This document shows, piece after piece, positions 1 through 6,420 of a DNA stretch of 13,056 nucleotides. The stretch is from Desulfurococcales archaeon (GTDB lineage Archaea > Thermoproteota > Thermoprotei_A > CAZTBM01 > SZUA-1508), in assembly GCA_015661855.1 (NCBI GenBank), contig DQVH01000024.1, forward strand, positions 1 to 13,056, written 5' to 3'. Each line of letters starts with the position of its first letter. Positions within the stretch are counted from its first letter, which is position 1. The notes below the pieces were generated by a model. It was not told the DNA's origin and did not search any database. It saw nothing but the letters and a program-made list of their open reading frames with translations. The position numbers and the translations under genes were made by a program.

Positions 1-1188
1 CTCTATATAGACTTTAACTCTGGTTTAGCAGTGTTAAATGTTGGTCACTGTCATCCTAAAATAGTTAAAGCTATAGAGGAGCAGAGTAAGAAGCTGCTAC
101 ACTACTCTCTAACAGACTTCTACTACGAGGAGGCTGTAGAACTAGCTAAAAAACTTGTGGAGATTACTCCGGGAGGTTTTAGGAAGAAAGTTTTCTACAC
201 AAATAGTGGTGCTGAAGCTATAGAGGGTTCTATAAAGATTGCTAGAGGGTATTTTAAGGGTCAAAGACCATACATTATAGCTTTTTCAGGATCATTCCAT
301 GGTAGAACTATGGGTGCACTATCTCTAACCTCAAGTAAGCCTGTACAGAGGAAATACTTTTCACCGTTACTACCATGTGTAGAGCATGTACCATACCCTT
401 ACTGTTATAGATGTCCATTTAAACTTGAGTATCCTGAGTGTAATTGTTGGTGTATAGATTTTATTGAGGAGTGGATTCTAAAAAAGTATATTTCACCTGA
501 TGAAGTTTGTGCAGTATTTTTTGAACCTATTGCTGGTGAAGGTGGGTACATAGATCCCCCTAAGGAGTGTTGGCAGAAACTTAGAAAGTTAACTGAAAAA
601 TATGGAATACTACTGGTTGCTGATGAAGTACAGTCCGGTAATGGACGTAGTGGTAAATGGTATGCTATTGAGCATTGGAATGTAGTACCCGACATAATAG
701 CGACAGCTAAGGGTATAGCTTCAGGTTTACCATTAGGAGCTATTATTGGCAGAGAGGACGTTATGACTTTACCTAAGGGCAGTCATGCATCAACATTTGG
801 TGGTAACCCTATAGCATGCGTAGTAGCTAAGAAGGTTATAGAGGTAATCGAGGAAGAGAAGTTACTAGAGAGAGCTATAAAACTTGGTGAATACATTAAG
901 AAGAGATTTAATGAGTTGAAGGAGGAATTAGAGATTATAGGTGATGTTAGAGGTAAGGGTTTAATGATAGGGGTTGAGCTTGTACGTAGTAAGGATTCAA
1001 AGGAGCCTGCAGTTAAAGAGCTATCATACGTAATTAATGAGTGTTTTAAGCGTGGAGTACTCGTTATAGGTGCTGGAGTTTCAACATTAAGAATAGCCCC
1101 ACCACTAGTAATAACTAGAGAACTTATTGATAAAGGGTTGGAGATAATTGAAAGTGTACTGAAGAGTATTTGTAGAGAGAAAAAGTAA
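1..1188 (+). CDS. Class III PLP-dependent aminotransferase (4-aminobutyrate/acetylornithine type), 5'-truncated by the window edge
   Basis: The frame is open from base 1, and the residues before the first GTG (position 31) already fit the family (YIDFNSGLAV, then GHCHPK), so the true start lies off the left edge. About 395 residues are visible. Class III landmarks are NSGAEA (cofactor phosphate region), SFHGRT, the DEVQ motif with the PLP-ring Asp at residue 208 of the visible part (bases 622-624), and the Schiff-base Lys in TAKGIASG at residue 237 (bases 709-711). The product is a cytosolic PLP enzyme that moves amino groups between omega-amino or amino acids and 2-oxo acids. A cysteine cluster CYRCPF...CNCWC (residues 135-151) resembles an insertion I recall from archaeal GABA-transaminase-like proteins. 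Substrate is uncertain, because some Thermococcales relatives of this fold are amino acid racemases. Family very sure, exact reaction not. Confidence 0.85.
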   Translation, partial: LYIDFNSGLAVLNVGHCHPKIVKAIEEQSKKLLHYSLTDFYYEEAVELAKKLVEITPGGFRKKVFYTNSGAEAIEGSIKIARGYFKGQRPYIIAFSGSFHGRTMGALSLTSSKPVQRKYFSPLLPCVEHVPYPYCYRCPFKLEYPECNCWCIDFIEEWILKKYISPDEVCAVFFEPIAGEGGYIDPPKECWQKLRKLTEKYGILLVADEVQSGNGRSGKWYAIEHWNVVPDIIATAKGIASGLPLGAIIGREDVMTLPKGSHASTFGGNPIACVVAKKVIEVIEEEKLLERAIKLGEYIKKRFNELKEELEIIGDVRGKGLMIGVELVRSKDSKEPAVKELSYVINECFKRGVLVIGAGVSTLRIAPPLVITRELIDKGLEIIESVLKSICREKK

Positions 1189-1196
1189 GTTAGTGT

Positions 1197-1261
1197 AGTG
1201 TCAGTAGTAAACCCCGCCGTCTTCACACTATTTATCCGTGATCGAGGACTTCATCATCTAA
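1197..1261 (-). ncRNA. C/D box sRNA (2'-O-methylation guide), candidate 1
   Basis: On the minus strand the segment carries a perfect C box ATGATGA (1257-1251), a 12-nt guide (1250-1239), a D'-like CGGA (1238-1235), a C'-like GTGAAGA (1226-1220), a 15-nt guide (1219-1205) and a perfect D box CTGA (1204-1201). Order, spacing and roughly 60-nt length are those of archaeal C/D sRNAs, which load L7Ae, Nop5 and fibrillarin. By the box-plus-five rule, the predicted target bases would be C in TGATCGAGGACT (D' guide) and A in TAGTAAACCCCGCCG (D guide). I could not assign an rRNA or tRNA site. It begins about 20 bases after the DUF2258 stop on the same strand, so it may be processed from that transcript. 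A T5 run on the minus strand (1184-1180) could help termination. The D' box is non-consensus. Confidence 0.75.
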
Positions 1262-1282
1262 ATTATTTTTAATGCTTAAACT

Positions 1283-1936
1283 CTAACTTAGCAGTTCCTG
1301 TAAAATCTTTTTAGCTTCCTCCTTATCAATCTCTCTCATAGCCTTCTCTCCATAGGCTTTAGACAATATCCCCTCTATATCTGATGCTACCTTATGGGGG
1401 TTTGGATCATAGTTTACACTAAAGGTGTATGAAAGAGCTTTACCTTCAGGTGTTATTATTATTGCTCTTGCTCTTCCAGTTTCACCTATAAATTCTACAC
1501 CAACAACACCACTTACAGTATACTCCTTACCTACTCTCATTTTCACTACATATACTTCCTCTGTATCTCTTGCTGTATGGAATTCAACCTTTAACTCTAT
1601 AGGTGGAGGTGCTTTAGCTTTCTCTAAAATCCTCTTCAGTACCTCTTTAGCTTTCTCCTGAGTTTCAGGTACAAGCTTGTAATGTTGTATCTCTAATGTA
1701 TCCCACTTCCACTCTATTGTACCATTAACTATTTCAAACTCTATAGTTATTCTAACTACATCACCCTTATCTATACCTACCTCACGAAATACCTCAAATA
1801 ATGTTGAGTTTAACACTCCTGTTGCTCTAACTATTTCCTTTGGATCTGCTTTCTCCTTAGCAGTAGCAAACATAACCCTCCTAAGTTTATCTGCGTAAGC
1901 TCCAGCAATAATTAACCCAGATGATATTCTAGTCAA
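1283..1936 (-). CDS. DUF2258 family protein (crenarchaeal, function unknown)
   Basis: This 217-residue soluble protein begins with a TTG (1936-1934) preceded by GGTGGT about 5-10 nt upstream. The resulting N-terminus, MTRISSGLIIAGAYADK, matches what I recall of DUF2258 proteins, where a short leader is followed by a TGL-IAGAYADK-like block. No transmembrane segment or signal peptide is visible. The sequence alternates beta-rich stretches with an acidic and lysine-rich C-terminus. Function is unknown. An ATG at 1950-1948 opens only a five-codon frame whose stop overlaps the TTG, so it is not the start. The gene shares a divergent promoter with the winged-helix gene at 2015, and a C/D sRNA follows its 3' end. 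Family assignment is from memory of the N-terminal block. Confidence 0.75.
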   Translation of the reverse strand: MTRISSGLIIAGAYADKLRRVMFATAKEKADPKEIVRATGVLNSTLFEVFREVGIDKGDVVRITIEFEIVNGTIEWKWDTLEIQHYKLVPETQEKAKEVLKRILEKAKAPPPIELKVEFHTARDTEEVYVVKMRVGKEYTVSGVVGVEFIGETGRARAIIITPEGKALSYTFSVNYDPNPHKVASDIEGILSKAYGEKAMREIDKEEAKKILQELLS

Positions 1937-1973
1937 AAGTCTACCACCATAAATAAGATATCTCCTTTCTAAG

Positions 1974-1990
1974 GTTTAAATATTAAAGTT
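1974..1990. promoter_or_regulatory. A/T-rich box A region serving two divergent genes
   Basis: The core GTTTAAATATTAAAGTT is nearly symmetric and lies 25-40 bases upstream of the plus gene at 2015 and about 40-50 bases upstream of the minus gene starting at 1936. This is archaeal TATA spacing on both sides. The plus gene would have little or no leader. The minus gene would have a short leader that could hold its GGTGGT ribosome site. Confidence 0.5.
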
Positions 1991-2014
1991 ACACACTAGT
2001 CTAGTCGGGTAAAT

Positions 2015-2230
2015 ATGAGTTATAGAGAGGAGTATATTAGGGCGGTATTAAGGGTGTTGAGGGAAGGAGATTTAACGTTTGATGAGATAAAGAATAAGGT
2101 TAAAGAGGAGGGGTTGAAAAACTACTGGTTACTGAGAGAGGCACTACTAGAGTTATTAAGGAGTGGAGTTGTAGAGAAATATCCAGATTATGAGAGAAAG
2201 AAGTTTAGATTCAGGTTAAAGAGGTTATGA
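2015..2230 (+). CDS. Small winged-helix-like protein
   Basis: This 71-residue basic protein has the predicted order helix-helix-helix-strand of a winged-helix domain. YIRAVLRVLREGDLTFDEIK gives helix 1 and the start of helix 2, WLLREALLELLRSGVVEK gives a recognition-type helix, and a short basic wing (RKKFRFRLKRL) ends the chain. It would bind DNA or RNA, with no target evident. The ATG at 2015 lies about 26 bases downstream of a box A-like sequence, which fits a leaderless transcript. Its TGA overlaps the ATG of the next gene (ATGA), so the two are probably translated together. I do not recognise a named family. Confidence 0.6.
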   Translation: MSYREEYIRAVLRVLREGDLTFDEIKNKVKEEGLKNYWLLREALLELLRSGVVEKYPDYERKKFRFRLKRL

Positions 2231-2625
2231 TGGATATTAAAGATAGAGTTAACACTGTTATAAGGGATGTTGAAAGTGTAAAGGACGATTTATGTAAAGT
2301 ATCATCTGTAATTCTATCTCGAAGACTATATAATAGTGTTTCGTTAGTTAATGATATCTTATTTAACGTACGTAGTAAGATAGCTAATATAGTGTTAAGT
2401 GTTAACAGTATTCCACTAACATATGTTGATAAATGGATCATACTTAAACAGTTGAACATGGTACTATCACATATTGACTTAATATTAGATTATGTTAAGA
2501 TTATAGCAAGTCAGATTGAAAGAAGGGTTATTAGTGAGTTTAGACTTAAACGTGAAGAAGACTATATAGTTAAACACATAGAGTATGTTATAGAATCACT
2601 AAATGATGTTCTTAAGAGACTCTAA
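2227..2625 (+). CDS. Hypothetical all-helical protein
   Basis: This 132-residue protein appears almost entirely helical, with heptad-like leucine, isoleucine and valine spacing, for example VNTVIRDVESVKDDLCKV and HIEYVIESLNDVLKRL. That would suit a helical bundle or coiled coil. There is no signal peptide and no clear membrane helix. It overlaps the stop of the winged-helix gene by 4 bases. ATG is doubled at 2227 and 2230, and the second has the better spacing from GAGG. Its last 27 bases overlap the 3' end of trpS on the opposite strand. I do not recognise the family. A role as partner of the upstream DNA-binding protein is suggested only by the translational coupling. Confidence 0.6.
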   Translation: MMDIKDRVNTVIRDVESVKDDLCKVSSVILSRRLYNSVSLVNDILFNVRSKIANIVLSVNSIPLTYVDKWIILKQLNMVLSHIDLILDYVKIIASQIERRVISEFRLKREEDYIVKHIEYVIESLNDVLKRL

Positions 2626-3741
2626 AGTATACTTCTTTCTCTCAAGTAGCTCTCTAGCTAAATCTCTAAACTTCTCCTTTCTTTCTTTATGTTTCTCTAG
2701 AAACTTATTAATCTCCTCTATTAACTCTAGTTTACACTCACCACAAATTCTCTTTCCAGATTTACACTCCTCAAATACTCTAGAAACTTTTACATCATCA
2801 TCTACATGGTATAGCCATAACTGATATACTACACATATTTCTGGTCTACCACCAAGTTTTCTCTGAAGTTCTGCTGTCTCTCTACCACCCGTAAACGCTC
2901 TTTTAATTTTCAATTCAACCATTTTAGAGCTATCATTTAGTGTTAGGTAGCTCATTGGGTCACGTTTACTCATTTTACCTGATCCTGTAAGTGATTTTTG
3001 GAGTTTATGGTAAACACTAGATGGTAGTATAAAGCCATACTCTCTGCTATACTTCCTAGCTATATCTCTAGTTAATCTTATATGAGGGTCTTGATCTACA
3101 CCTACCGGTACTATTGTTGGTTTTGGTCCACCAAATTCCTCTAGTTGTGGTAATAGTATGTCTGCTACTTGTACAAGTGCCGACATGTACATACCTATAT
3201 GTTTCTCACCATATATTGCCTCTAGAAGGTTGTAGGTTAACCCTCTAGCAAATACATAGCTTAATCTTAGAACTCTTTCCTCCTCAGATTGTCTGTAAAC
3301 ATATAACCTTTTATAGTCTATACCTAGAGCTAGAAGATCTGCTACATTATCTACTGCTATCTCTCTAGACTCCTTCAATGGTATTCCGTTATCCTCCCAT
3401 GCCTCAATATCTGCAACAGCATAAAATACTATTGCTTTAGGTGATAACTGTTGGAAGTATATTATCTGTTCAGCTGTAATCTTACTTCCAAAATGAAATA
3501 CTCCTGTAGGCTTAATTCCCGACATTACAGCATATACTCTATTCTCCTTTATTGCTTTAATAATCTCCCATAACCCTCTATGACCAAATACTATTCTTCT
3601 ACGCATGTACCTATTAAGGAATGGTAAACTCCTTAGTAGGTTATCGTTTATCCTCTCTATACCGAAAACCCTAATTAACCTATCATAATCCTCTACATCT
3701 TCAATAGACCAGGGATCTAGTCTCTCAGTTTTAGTACTCAC
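2599..3741 (-). CDS. trpS: Tryptophanyl-tRNA synthetase
   Basis: This class I aminoacyl-tRNA synthetase (380 residues, normal for the archaeal type) charges tRNA-Trp in the cytosol. The HIGH-type motif is PTGVFHFGS (His83), the KMSKS motif is KMSKR (256-260), and the Rossmann-fold block includes VPVGVDQDPHIRLTRDIARK, which is typical of archaeal and eukaryotic TrpRS. The start is GTG at 3741, with a strong AGGAGGTG site 7 bases upstream. A cysteine cluster ECKSGKRICGECK lies near the C-terminus. The gene overlaps the end of the HIT gene by 11 bases, so they form one operon. TrpRS enzymes can make diadenosine polyphosphates as by-products, which makes the HIT neighbour notable. Its 3' end overlaps a convergent gene by 27 bases. 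Confidence 0.95.
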   Translation of the reverse strand: MSTKTERLDPWSIEDVEDYDRLIRVFGIERINDNLLRSLPFLNRYMRRRIVFGHRGLWEIIKAIKENRVYAVMSGIKPTGVFHFGSKITAEQIIYFQQLSPKAIVFYAVADIEAWEDNGIPLKESREIAVDNVADLLALGIDYKRLYVYRQSEEERVLRLSYVFARGLTYNLLEAIYGEKHIGMYMSALVQVADILLPQLEEFGGPKPTIVPVGVDQDPHIRLTRDIARKYSREYGFILPSSVYHKLQKSLTGSGKMSKRDPMSYLTLNDSSKMVELKIKRAFTGGRETAELQRKLGGRPEICVVYQLWLYHVDDDVKVSRVFEECKSGKRICGECKLELIEEINKFLEKHKERKEKFRDLARELLERKKYTLESLKNII

Positions 3742-4231
3742 ACTTTAACACCTCCTCTAATGCTCTCTTAATTCTCTGATATGTATCTTTTAGTGCTTCT
3801 GGTATAACCTTTGTATCGGCAATTACCGGCATATAGTTTGTATCACCTAACCACCTTGGAACTACATGTACATGTATATGATCCTCTATTCCCGCACCAG
3901 CAACTTTACCTAAATTTATACCTATATTGTATCCGTCAGGTTTCATAGCTTTATCTATAGCTTTAATCATTAACTTAAGTGTTCTATTTAGATCAAGTAG
4001 TTCATCGTCATCTAGCTCTGTAAGAGATTTAACATGCCTGTATGGTGCTATCATTAAGTGGCCAGGGTTATACGGGTATAAGTTTAGTACAGCGAATACC
4101 CTTTTACCTCTATAGACTACTAGGTTTTCCTCATCACGTTTAACTTCATCTCTATACTTACAGAATATACATTCCTGAGGTTTCTCCTGAAGGATGTATT
4201 TAATCCTCCATGGAGCCCATAACACTTTCAC
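3731..4231 (-). CDS. HIT-family nucleotide hydrolase/phosphorylase (Ap4A phosphorylase-like)
   Basis: The histidine triad HIHVHVV is complete, and its middle His is the expected nucleophile that forms a nucleotidyl intermediate. The N-terminal LWAPWRIKYI and a CxxC (ECIFC) match the group that contains actinobacterial Ap4A phosphorylase (known in Mycobacterium tuberculosis). YNPGHLMIAPYRH is the usual HIT block before the triad. I place the start at GTG 4231 (166 residues), because GGTGG (4241-4237) lies 5 bases before it. The in-frame GTG at 4240 sits inside that ribosome site. Overlap with trpS suggests that the two are co-expressed. The likely substrate is a dinucleoside polyphosphate or an AMP-linked compound. 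The exact substrate is not shown by sequence. Confidence 0.88.
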   Translation of the reverse strand: MKVLWAPWRIKYILQEKPQECIFCKYRDEVKRDEENLVVYRGKRVFAVLNLYPYNPGHLMIAPYRHVKSLTELDDDELLDLNRTLKLMIKAIDKAMKPDGYNIGINLGKVAGAGIEDHIHVHVVPRWLGDTNYMPVIADTKVIPEALKDTYQRIKRALEEVLKCEY

Positions 4232-4249
4232 AGTACCCACCGGTAACTA

Positions 4250-5041
4250 CTATGTTAAGCTTATAGTTTTAAGAAAGCTATATAAAACTATATCACCTAA
4301 GGTTATTGACATAGTGAATCCTATTAATAAGAATACTATTAATGGTATTCCATGAGTTACCCAAATATACGAGTTTTCCGAGATAACGCCCTTCATAATC
4401 AGTTTCCTAATATACTCTATGTGATCTCTATAATCCTCTTCAATACTAAATGTTAATCTAAACTCTCTAACAACTACACCATCATCCCTAACACTTATTA
4501 CTTCAAGAGGGTATATGAAGCGGCTTCTTAGAAACCTAGAGATCTTTATTGGAAACCCTAAGAATACTAGTACAGCCTTTTTATATAATGGTATATTCAA
4601 GTGCAAAACTATATCTCTGTAAACTGTAAAGTTTAGTATTAAATAATATATACTGTAGGAAAGTGTTATTACTATTGAGTTGACTATGAATGTTATAATG
4701 GGTAGAGTTATAAATTTAACTATAGGTATTGAGTGTAATGTAAACCTCCATGGAAATAATAGTGCTAGAAATAGCAGTGTAAGTACGTCTGCACCCCCTA
4801 TAAAACCTGTAAGATAAGAAAGAACACCAATTAAAACTACAATTACAATTGATAGTATGAGTGAAAGTATATGATATGTCGAGAACTCTTTAAACAATAC
4901 TATTTCGATTAGTGTTAGTATAGATGATATAATTATTGCTCCATAGAGTATTCTCGGTTCAATCTCTCTATACTTATAGTCAAGTATAGATGTATACAGT
5001 AGTATGGATAGTGCAAAGAATACTTTAATGAGGTAATATAT
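4250..5041 (-). CDS. Archaeal prepilin/preflagellin peptidase (A24 aspartyl protease, FlaK/PibD type), no canonical start codon
   Basis: The full domain is visible only if the frame is read upstream of the TTG at 4897. The extra 48 residues contain the first membrane helix and SILDYKYREIEPR with the first catalytic Asp (D21, bases 4981-4979). The second is in GGAD (D85). The 64-residue spacing is close to FlaK (61). A cytosolic stretch and the C-terminal WVTHGIPLIVFLLIGF block also fit the family. About five or six membrane helices are predicted. The enzyme would cleave class III signal peptides of pilins and archaellins. No in-frame ATG, GTG or TTG lies between the DHH stop (5050-5048) and 4897. 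Ribosome site GAGGTGA overlaps that stop, and ATA codons follow at 5047 and 5041. Alternatives are a frameshift from the GTG at 5052, or a CTG at 4999, which would cut helix 1. Confidence 0.8.
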   Translation of the reverse strand: MYYLIKVFFALSILLYTSILDYKYREIEPRILYGAIIISSILTLIEIVLFKEFSTYHILSLILSIVIVVLIGVLSYLTGFIGGADVLTLLFLALLFPWRFTLHSIPIVKFITLPIITFIVNSIVITLSYSIYYLILNFTVYRDIVLHLNIPLYKKAVLVFLGFPIKISRFLRSRFIYPLEVISVRDDGVVVREFRLTFSIEEDYRDHIEYIRKLIMKGVISENSYIWVTHGIPLIVFLLIGFTMSITLGDIVLYSFLKTISLT

Positions 5042-5047
5042 TGGTAT

Positions 5048-5054
5048 TCACCTC
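5048..5054 (-). promoter_or_regulatory. Ribosome binding site overlapping the DHH stop codon
   Basis: GAGGTGA (5054-5048 on the minus strand) is a strong Shine-Dalgarno match that includes the TGA stop of the DHH gene. It argues for re-initiation just downstream, where only ATA (spacing 6 to 5041) and other non-standard codons exist in the peptidase frame. It is the main evidence that the peptidase starts here and not at the internal TTG 4897. Confidence 0.55.
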
Positions 5055-6013
5055 TCCAGTATCTCATTTAGACTCTCCTTTACAGCTTTAACTATTAAGT
5101 CTAGTTTCCTGTAAAATCCAAGTCTTGCTAGAATTTTATCTAAGATATTGTACTTTAAATTTCCTCCAGCAGCGTAGGGGTGTCCTCCACCATGGAGTCT
5201 CCTAGCTATGGGTATTAGGTTTATTCTGTTATTACCTCTTCTTAAACTAACTGTACCTTTACGTGAAACTACTGCTATTATATCGTATCCCTCTTTAGCT
5301 AGAAGATCTGCTATTATGCCTGCTGGTATATTTGATTTAACTATTGCTAATTTCAGATTGTCAACCCTAATTTTACACATTTTAGTTAGTGCCTTCTCTA
5401 GTAGTTTCTTCTCCCTTTCTACAGCTTTCAAGTATATTTTTTCTAATTCAGTATTCCAGAATTCTCCTTGAGCAAGCATACTAATGATTTTATACCTATC
5501 AAAGCCTGAAGATAATACTCTACTTAGTTTTACTGAGAGTTCCTCCCTCTTTATCCAGAAATCCATATCTCTAGCTAGTTCTGCTAGTTTTTGCGCAATT
5601 CTATCTCCTGGTAGAACCTGTTCGTATGTGATTTCAGCTGCACATCTACTCCTATCAATAACTAGTTTGTTAACTAGTGTTTCAATTGTCTTTCTTACAC
5701 TTTCATCCCAAACGTGATGATCAAACCAGTATATGTACCAACCTCTACTCTTTAATATTTTAAGGTATTCAATAACTTCTGATGTAGTATCCTCGTTTAA
5801 ACCAAGATCAGTAATATATAGTATACTTTTTTCTACCTTAGTTTTCCCAGTAAGTTTTCTGAGTTTGTCGTGGAGATTATGTGGTCCTGCTAGTATGTGT
5901 TGTATAGGTAGCTTCTTTAACTTACAGTATCTATGGATAATAGCTGCAGACGCTATACCATCAAGGTCTTTCCAGTGGGTTATGTTGTAAACTGTAACAT
6001 TTTTATTGTTCAG
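5048..6013 (-). CDS. DHH/DHHA1 phosphoesterase (RecJ/NrnA-like), probable CTG start
   Basis: The frame stays open from 5048 up to a stop at 6068-6066 and holds a complete DHH enzyme. From a CTG at 6013 the product is 321 residues. Motif I is THWKDLDG (D16, D18), motif II is YITDLG (D69), motif III is FDHH (D98-H100), and a fourth Asp lies in ARDMDFW. The DHHA1 domain ends with HGGGHPYAAGG (residues 274-284). All metal-binding positions seem intact, unlike the inactive Cdc45-like relatives. It should hydrolyse phosphodiester bonds in single-stranded DNA, short RNA or a cyclic dinucleotide. No ATG, GTG or TTG exists in frame upstream of ATG 5566, which would delete the whole DHH domain. GTGGTGA (6027-6021) lies 7 bases before the CTG. 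Its neighbours, RHH and radA, suggest a DNA-processing role. Confidence 0.85.
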   Translation of the reverse strand: MNNKNVTVYNITHWKDLDGIASAAIIHRYCKLKKLPIQHILAGPHNLHDKLRKLTGKTKVEKSILYITDLGLNEDTTSEVIEYLKILKSRGWYIYWFDHHVWDESVRKTIETLVNKLVIDRSRCAAEITYEQVLPGDRIAQKLAELARDMDFWIKREELSVKLSRVLSSGFDRYKIISMLAQGEFWNTELEKIYLKAVEREKKLLEKALTKMCKIRVDNLKLAIVKSNIPAGIIADLLAKEGYDIIAVVSRKGTVSLRRGNNRINLIPIARRLHGGGHPYAAGGNLKYNILDKILARLGFYRKLDLIVKAVKESLNEILER

Positions 6014-6020
6014 CGTCTCT

Positions 6021-6027
6021 TCACCAC
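6021..6027 (-). promoter_or_regulatory. Ribosome binding site for the CTG-started DHH gene
   Basis: GTGGTGA on the minus strand ends 7 bases before CTG 6013-6011. The resulting start (M)NNKNVTVYNITHWKDLDG leads directly into DHH motif I. An A/T-rich TAATATAATA around 6056-6065 could be the box A for this gene. Confidence 0.55.
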
Positions 6028-6125
6028 AATTCCATAATTTACTCTGTAAATTAGGTATTATATTAGGTTAACTAGCCTGTACATATAAGTTTCAGAAAGT
6101 TTAATTCCACTAAGACTTTGATGTT

Positions 6126-6377
6126 TTATCCTTGGGATATTGTAAGCTCCTCTCCAGTAACAACAATTTTGTCTGGCATTATCGATACTGCTTCTATCCT
6201 CCTACCTTTAACGATTACTTTTCCTGTATATACTTTTGACTCTTTGGTTTTGGACTCTATTAGCATTCTTATAGCTAGTCTTATTGCATCACTTTTAGAT
6301 ATTCTTCTCGATAGACAGTATTCCTCTAATTTTACTGCATCATCGTCTGGAAGCATAACTGAAACCATTCTGCCCAT
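6126..6377 (-). CDS. Ribbon-helix-helix (CopG/MetJ-like) DNA-binding protein
   Basis: This 83-residue protein opens with a beta strand (MVSVMLP) followed by two helices, VKLEEYCLSRRISKSDAIR and LAIRMLIES. That is the ribbon-helix-helix fold, in which dimers insert the paired strand into the DNA major groove. Residues 48-83 form a small beta-rich tail of unknown role (KVYTGKVIVKGRRIEAVSIM), possibly for ligand binding or oligomerisation. The ATG at 6377 follows AAAGGTG at good spacing; a second in-frame ATG lies at 6368. The gene lies 43 bases downstream of radA on the same strand and 112 bases upstream of the DHH start, so it may belong to the radA transcript. Its target is unknown; regulation of the neighbouring repair genes is only a guess. 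Confidence 0.75.
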   Translation of the reverse strand: MGRMVSVMLPDDDAVKLEEYCLSRRISKSDAIRLAIRMLIESKTKESKVYTGKVIVKGRRIEAVSIMPDKIVVTGEELTISQG

Positions 6378-6420
6378 TTAGCTACACCTTTTCGATTCTT
6401 GTATGTTTTCACTTTTACGA

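Noticed and set aside
405..1226. Minus-strand open frames opposite the aminotransferase
   Set aside because: They are antisense shadows rich in Ser, Leu and Ile with no family resemblance or ribosome site. The same applies to other open frames opposite trpS, HIT, DHH, radA and thrS.
1936..1950. ATG at 1950-1948 as the DUF2258 start or a regulatory upstream peptide
   Set aside because: Its frame ends after five codons and the TTG has a better-placed GGTGG. A leader peptide cannot be excluded, but nothing else supports it.
2015..2625. Winged-helix plus helical protein as a toxin-antitoxin pair
   Set aside because: The sizes and 4-base overlap would allow it, but neither protein resembles a known toxin or antitoxin.
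2780..2800. ATGATGATG on the minus strand as another C box
   Set aside because: It lies in trpS coding sequence (Asp-Asp-Asp-Val region) and no D box with proper spacing follows. Other TGATGA matches (482-500, 620-630, 5713-5722, 7670-7680, 9000-9025) are likewise inside genes without matching boxes.
4250..4897. TTG at 4897 as the start of the membrane protein
   Set aside because: It removes the first membrane helix and the first catalytic Asp of the A24 peptidase, has no ribosome site, and the upstream frame is open with clear family sequence.
5048..5566. ATG at 5566 as the start of the DHH protein, leaving a separate DHHA1 protein
   Set aside because: The same frame continues upstream without a stop and encodes motifs I to III of the DHH domain, so the short form would be only a fragment.
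4250..6013. DHH and peptidase as one fusion read through TGA
   Set aside because: They are in the same frame, but a soluble phosphoesterase joined to a membrane protease makes little sense, and the TGA is embedded in a good ribosome site, which points to separate initiation. A product-size check would settle it.
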